A stretch of 64,000 nt of DNA from Paenibacillus sp. JQZ6Y-1 (GTDB taxonomy: Bacteria; Bacillota; Bacilli; Paenibacillales; Paenibacillaceae). The DNA lies in NCBI RefSeq assembly GCF_040719145.1, contig NZ_JBFDUZ010000002.1:62001-126000 (forward strand), written 5' to 3'. Below are positions 62,001-64,000 of the stretch, piece by piece. The notes under the pieces are model-generated. The model saw nothing but the letters and a program-made list of their open reading frames with translations, did not search any database and was not told the origin of the DNA. Positions within the stretch are counted from its first letter, which is position 1, and the number at the start of each line of letters is the position of its first letter. The translations under genes were made by a program, and so were the position numbers.

Positions 62001-62210
62001 CTCCGCAGGCAAGACGATCAGCTCGACCTCTGGCGTTTGCTCCATTTGCAGCTGAGTGCCGTAAAAGGAAGGCTTATGCCAAGCAAACAGCAGATGCTTA
62101 AGGTAGAGCGCCGGTACGAAGCCGTACGATTCCTTGGTGCCGTAGATCAGCGCATCGCCATATTCGCTCATGCCGACGCGGATTTGGATATGTTGTAAAT
62201 GATGACTCAT
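59097..62210 (-). CDS. SNF2-family DNA translocase/helicase
   Basis: A 1037-residue protein. The N-terminal ~480 residues are the bacterial SNF2 accessory region. The ATPase core follows: Walker A [12 protein letters not shown] (~520), motif [30 protein letters not shown], and the C-terminal helicase lobe with [20 protein letters not shown] and [20 protein letters not shown]. Such proteins translocate on double-stranded DNA and are linked to transcription recycling or repair. The ATG at 62210 overlaps the stop of the upstream gene (ATGA), indicating coupled translation. Confidence 0.95.
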   Translation of the reverse strand: [1037 protein letters not shown]

Positions 62211-63454
62211 GGAATCAGCTTCCCTTTCCGTAATTCTTCCTGTAACGCGCGCAAACGACTATGCTTGGCGGCAAATTCCTCAATATATTCCTGCCAGATG
62301 TCGTCCTGCTTGAGCTTGGCATACAGCTTGGACAGACGCTTGAGCAGCTTGACTGCTGCTTTGTAGCCGTCGCGATTTTTGTGTGCCATATGTCGCTCGA
62401 CCGCCTGATGGTAAAAGGGCAGCAGCAGCTCCGGTGCGTTCATTTCCAGCGGCTTCAGCTCGGTTACTTTGTAGTTGGCAGGGTCTTTGCCTGCAGATAA
62501 TTGGTAATCCATCCACTGACGGTATTTGCCATATGCCATCAGGCGTTCTTCATAAATGCGTCCACCGAGAGGTAGCATGCGTTCCAGCGCTTGCCACATC
62601 TGCGGCTCGCGATCTGGCAGCTGTTGTACTACCATTTCCCAATCATCGCCGTAATGCTGCAAGTCGGAATATTGTCGGCGCAGCACGGGAACCAGTTGTT
62701 CCAGCCACCATGCCAGTCGTTCCCACTGCTTGTCTGCCGCCAGTTCGCCGGTCAGATCCGGCATCCGTTCGGGGTAAAAGTCATGCCGCTCCGCCGCCTG
62801 CCGAATCCATTCCAGCGCCTGCTCATCGTCTTGAGATAGAAAATGAATATAGCTGCGCGCGAGCAACCCGGAGTTGTAAGCAAATCGCGGAGCTTGCCGA
62901 TTCTCCTTTTGCTGCTCAGCTTGAGCAAAGGCGCGTTCTAGCAGCTTCAGCTCACGTTCTAGCAGCGGCACTGCCTGTGGCAATGACATCAGCCAGCCGT
63001 GCCAAAGCTGGTAATAGCAGCTCAGCAGCACATGCGTATCTCGTACTTCATACAGCATGTTATGCCGTAATTCCTTGAGCAGCCCACCCAGCACAACGCG
63101 TTCCTCCGCCTGTTCCAGTGGAGCCAGTGGAGTGGACAGCCATTGCTGCAAACGGGCTTGCACTTCCGTTGCCGCCATTCGGGTATGGTAGCCCAGTGAT
63201 AATGTAGTCGAGCCGGTTGTGCGATGCAGCGGCTGCATCACCCGACTGTATATGGTTAATTCCACCAGCAACCGATACAATTGCGCAGCAGCTGGGGTTA
63301 GATCAGGCATGACGCGAAGACATTGCTCCAGCGCCTGCTCGGTATACGTAACGTTGCGGATGTCTTGCTCCAGTGGAGCCAGTTGCTGTTCAATCTGGCG
63401 CCGCCATTGATCCAAGATGGAATCCGCCGCGGATTCATGGGAAGGTTGATTCAT
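62207..63454 (-). CDS. Helical partner protein of the SNF2 helicase
   Basis: A 415-residue protein, all helical, resembling the C-terminal part of the SWIM zinc-finger proteins that precede SNF2 helicases in Bacilli. The Cys-x-Cys...Cys-x-His SWIM motif is absent: the sequence has very few cysteines. It may therefore be a SWIM-less homologue. ATG 63454 is preferred, with AGGAGAAC 7 nt upstream; an extended frame to 63523 is rejected. Its stop overlaps the helicase start by 4 bp, so the pair is one transcription and translation unit. Confidence 0.75.
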   Translation of the reverse strand: MNQPSHESAADSILDQWRRQIEQQLAPLEQDIRNVTYTEQALEQCLRVMPDLTPAAAQLYRLLVELTIYSRVMQPLHRTTGSTTLSLGYHTRMAATEVQARLQQWLSTPLAPLEQAEERVVLGGLLKELRHNMLYEVRDTHVLLSCYYQLWHGWLMSLPQAVPLLERELKLLERAFAQAEQQKENRQAPRFAYNSGLLARSYIHFLSQDDEQALEWIRQAAERHDFYPERMPDLTGELAADKQWERLAWWLEQLVPVLRRQYSDLQHYGDDWEMVVQQLPDREPQMWQALERMLPLGGRIYEERLMAYGKYRQWMDYQLSAGKDPANYKVTELKPLEMNAPELLLPFYHQAVERHMAHKNRDGYKAAVKLLKRLSKLYAKLKQDDIWQEYIEEFAAKHSRLRALQEELRKGKLIP

Positions 63455-63710
63455 ATCAAATGTTCTCCTGCATACATAGGCTATGTGGTATCCCTTTATT
63501 ATACCATTTGCCCGTAATGCCACGACCGTGTTTTTATAAAAATTTATTGTTTTTCCTACTAAAATGGGGCTTTGTACGCTATAAACTGCTTGGATTGCCG
63601 CCGATATAATATATATTATTTGTTTCCTTAACCATTCCCAACCGCGGTAGCTGATCGATACTGCTTGTAGAACGGCGGAGTGGGATCATTTTGCGGAAAG
63701 GAGGATTCTT

Positions 63711-64000
63711 ATGGAATTCTCCAATGAGCTTCTGGTTGGCTTCGAGAACGATGCGCAGCTGCGCTTGTTGCTTGATATGATACCGGAGCTGATTGTATTG
63801 AAAGACGGCGAAGGGCGCTGGCTGATTTGCAACCGCATGGTACGTGAGGTGCATCAGCTGGACGAGTTCGAATATATAAATAAAACCGATCTGGAATTGG
63901 CAGAGATGCGACCGGAGCTGCGTTCGGTTTTTGAATTTAATGCCTTGACTGACGAGCAGGCATGGGAGAAAGGCTCCACTCTAGTTGTGGAAAAGTCCTT
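63711..64000 (+). CDS. PAS-domain sensor protein, 5' part only
   Basis: The frame opens at ATG 63711, with AAAGGAGG 6 nt upstream, and runs off the window. The ~97 visible residues form the start of a PAS domain: LLLDMIPELIVLKDGEGRWLICNRMVREVHQL, then a TDLELAEM-type helix. Such N-terminal PAS domains precede histidine kinase or GGDEF/EAL outputs; which one is not visible. It is divergent from the SNF2 pair. Confidence 0.8.
   Translation, partial: MEFSNELLVGFENDAQLRLLLDMIPELIVLKDGEGRWLICNRMVREVHQLDEFEYINKTDLELAEMRPELRSVFEFNALTDEQAWEKGSTLVVEKS

Overview
The window looks like a chromosomal segment of an endospore-forming, Gram-positive rod of the Paenibacillus type (Paenibacillaceae). Evidence: a prkA-yhbH-spoVR sporulation cluster, a YheC/YheD spore-coat ATP-grasp protein, a pspA-ydjGHI envelope-stress operon in Bacillus order, purine-rich Firmicute ribosome binding sites, TTG/GTG starts, and a strong set of plant-polysaccharide enzymes. 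The genus is an inference. The first 9 kb is clearly more AT-rich than the rest.

Region 1 (1 to about 7,813) is an AT-rich integrative element, probably a phage satellite or small genomic island. It carries two unrecognised proteins, a cNMP-domain-like protein, a D5/SF3-type replication helicase followed by repeats that may be an origin, an excisionase-like protein, a tyrosine integrase, a serine recombinase with inverted repeats upstream, and a divergent pair (small membrane protein / HTH regulator) around a 32-bp perfect palindrome. It ends at a copy of the 3' end of tmRNA (ssrA) followed by a terminator, so its attachment site is inferred to be the ssrA 3' end. The left end lies outside the window. 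Just beyond lies a zeta-toxin-like gene broken by a 7-bp tandem duplication.

Region 2 (9.5-25 kb) holds housekeeping and envelope genes: a MetE-like protein, an amidase, a PD-(D/E)XK-like orphan nuclease candidate, an SMI1/KNR4 pair, a mechanosensitive channel, pspA-ydjGHI behind an ECF-type promoter, a potassium-channel-like protein, a spore-coat ATP-grasp protein and an unusual double isoprenoid-synthase protein.

Region 3 (25.4-38.6 kb) is an arabinan/hemicellulose cluster: a circularly permuted GH3, a GH51 with an N-terminal LamG module, a secreted GH43 and a GH172. Secreted GH43 would cut arabinan outside, and the other enzymes would trim the products. A tRNA-Leu(CAG) follows.

Region 4 (39-64 kb) carries a MATE exporter, the sporulation cluster, an exported beta-helix protein, an oxidoreductase, udk, a leader resembling a cobalamin riboswitch in front of an M20 amidohydrolase, two chromate-transport halves, a glucose-type EIIA, MsrA, a LacI regulator followed by a MapP-like phosphatase, a SNF2 helicase with its partner, and the start of a PAS-domain protein.

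The most interesting signal is a pair of about 215-nt noncoding elements (33,517-33,733 and 58,859-59,069). They have the same multi-hairpin fold, compensatory changes in the closing stem and GNRA-capped hairpins, and sit in unrelated gene contexts. Four intergenic 6- or 7-bp tandem repeat tracts are also notable.
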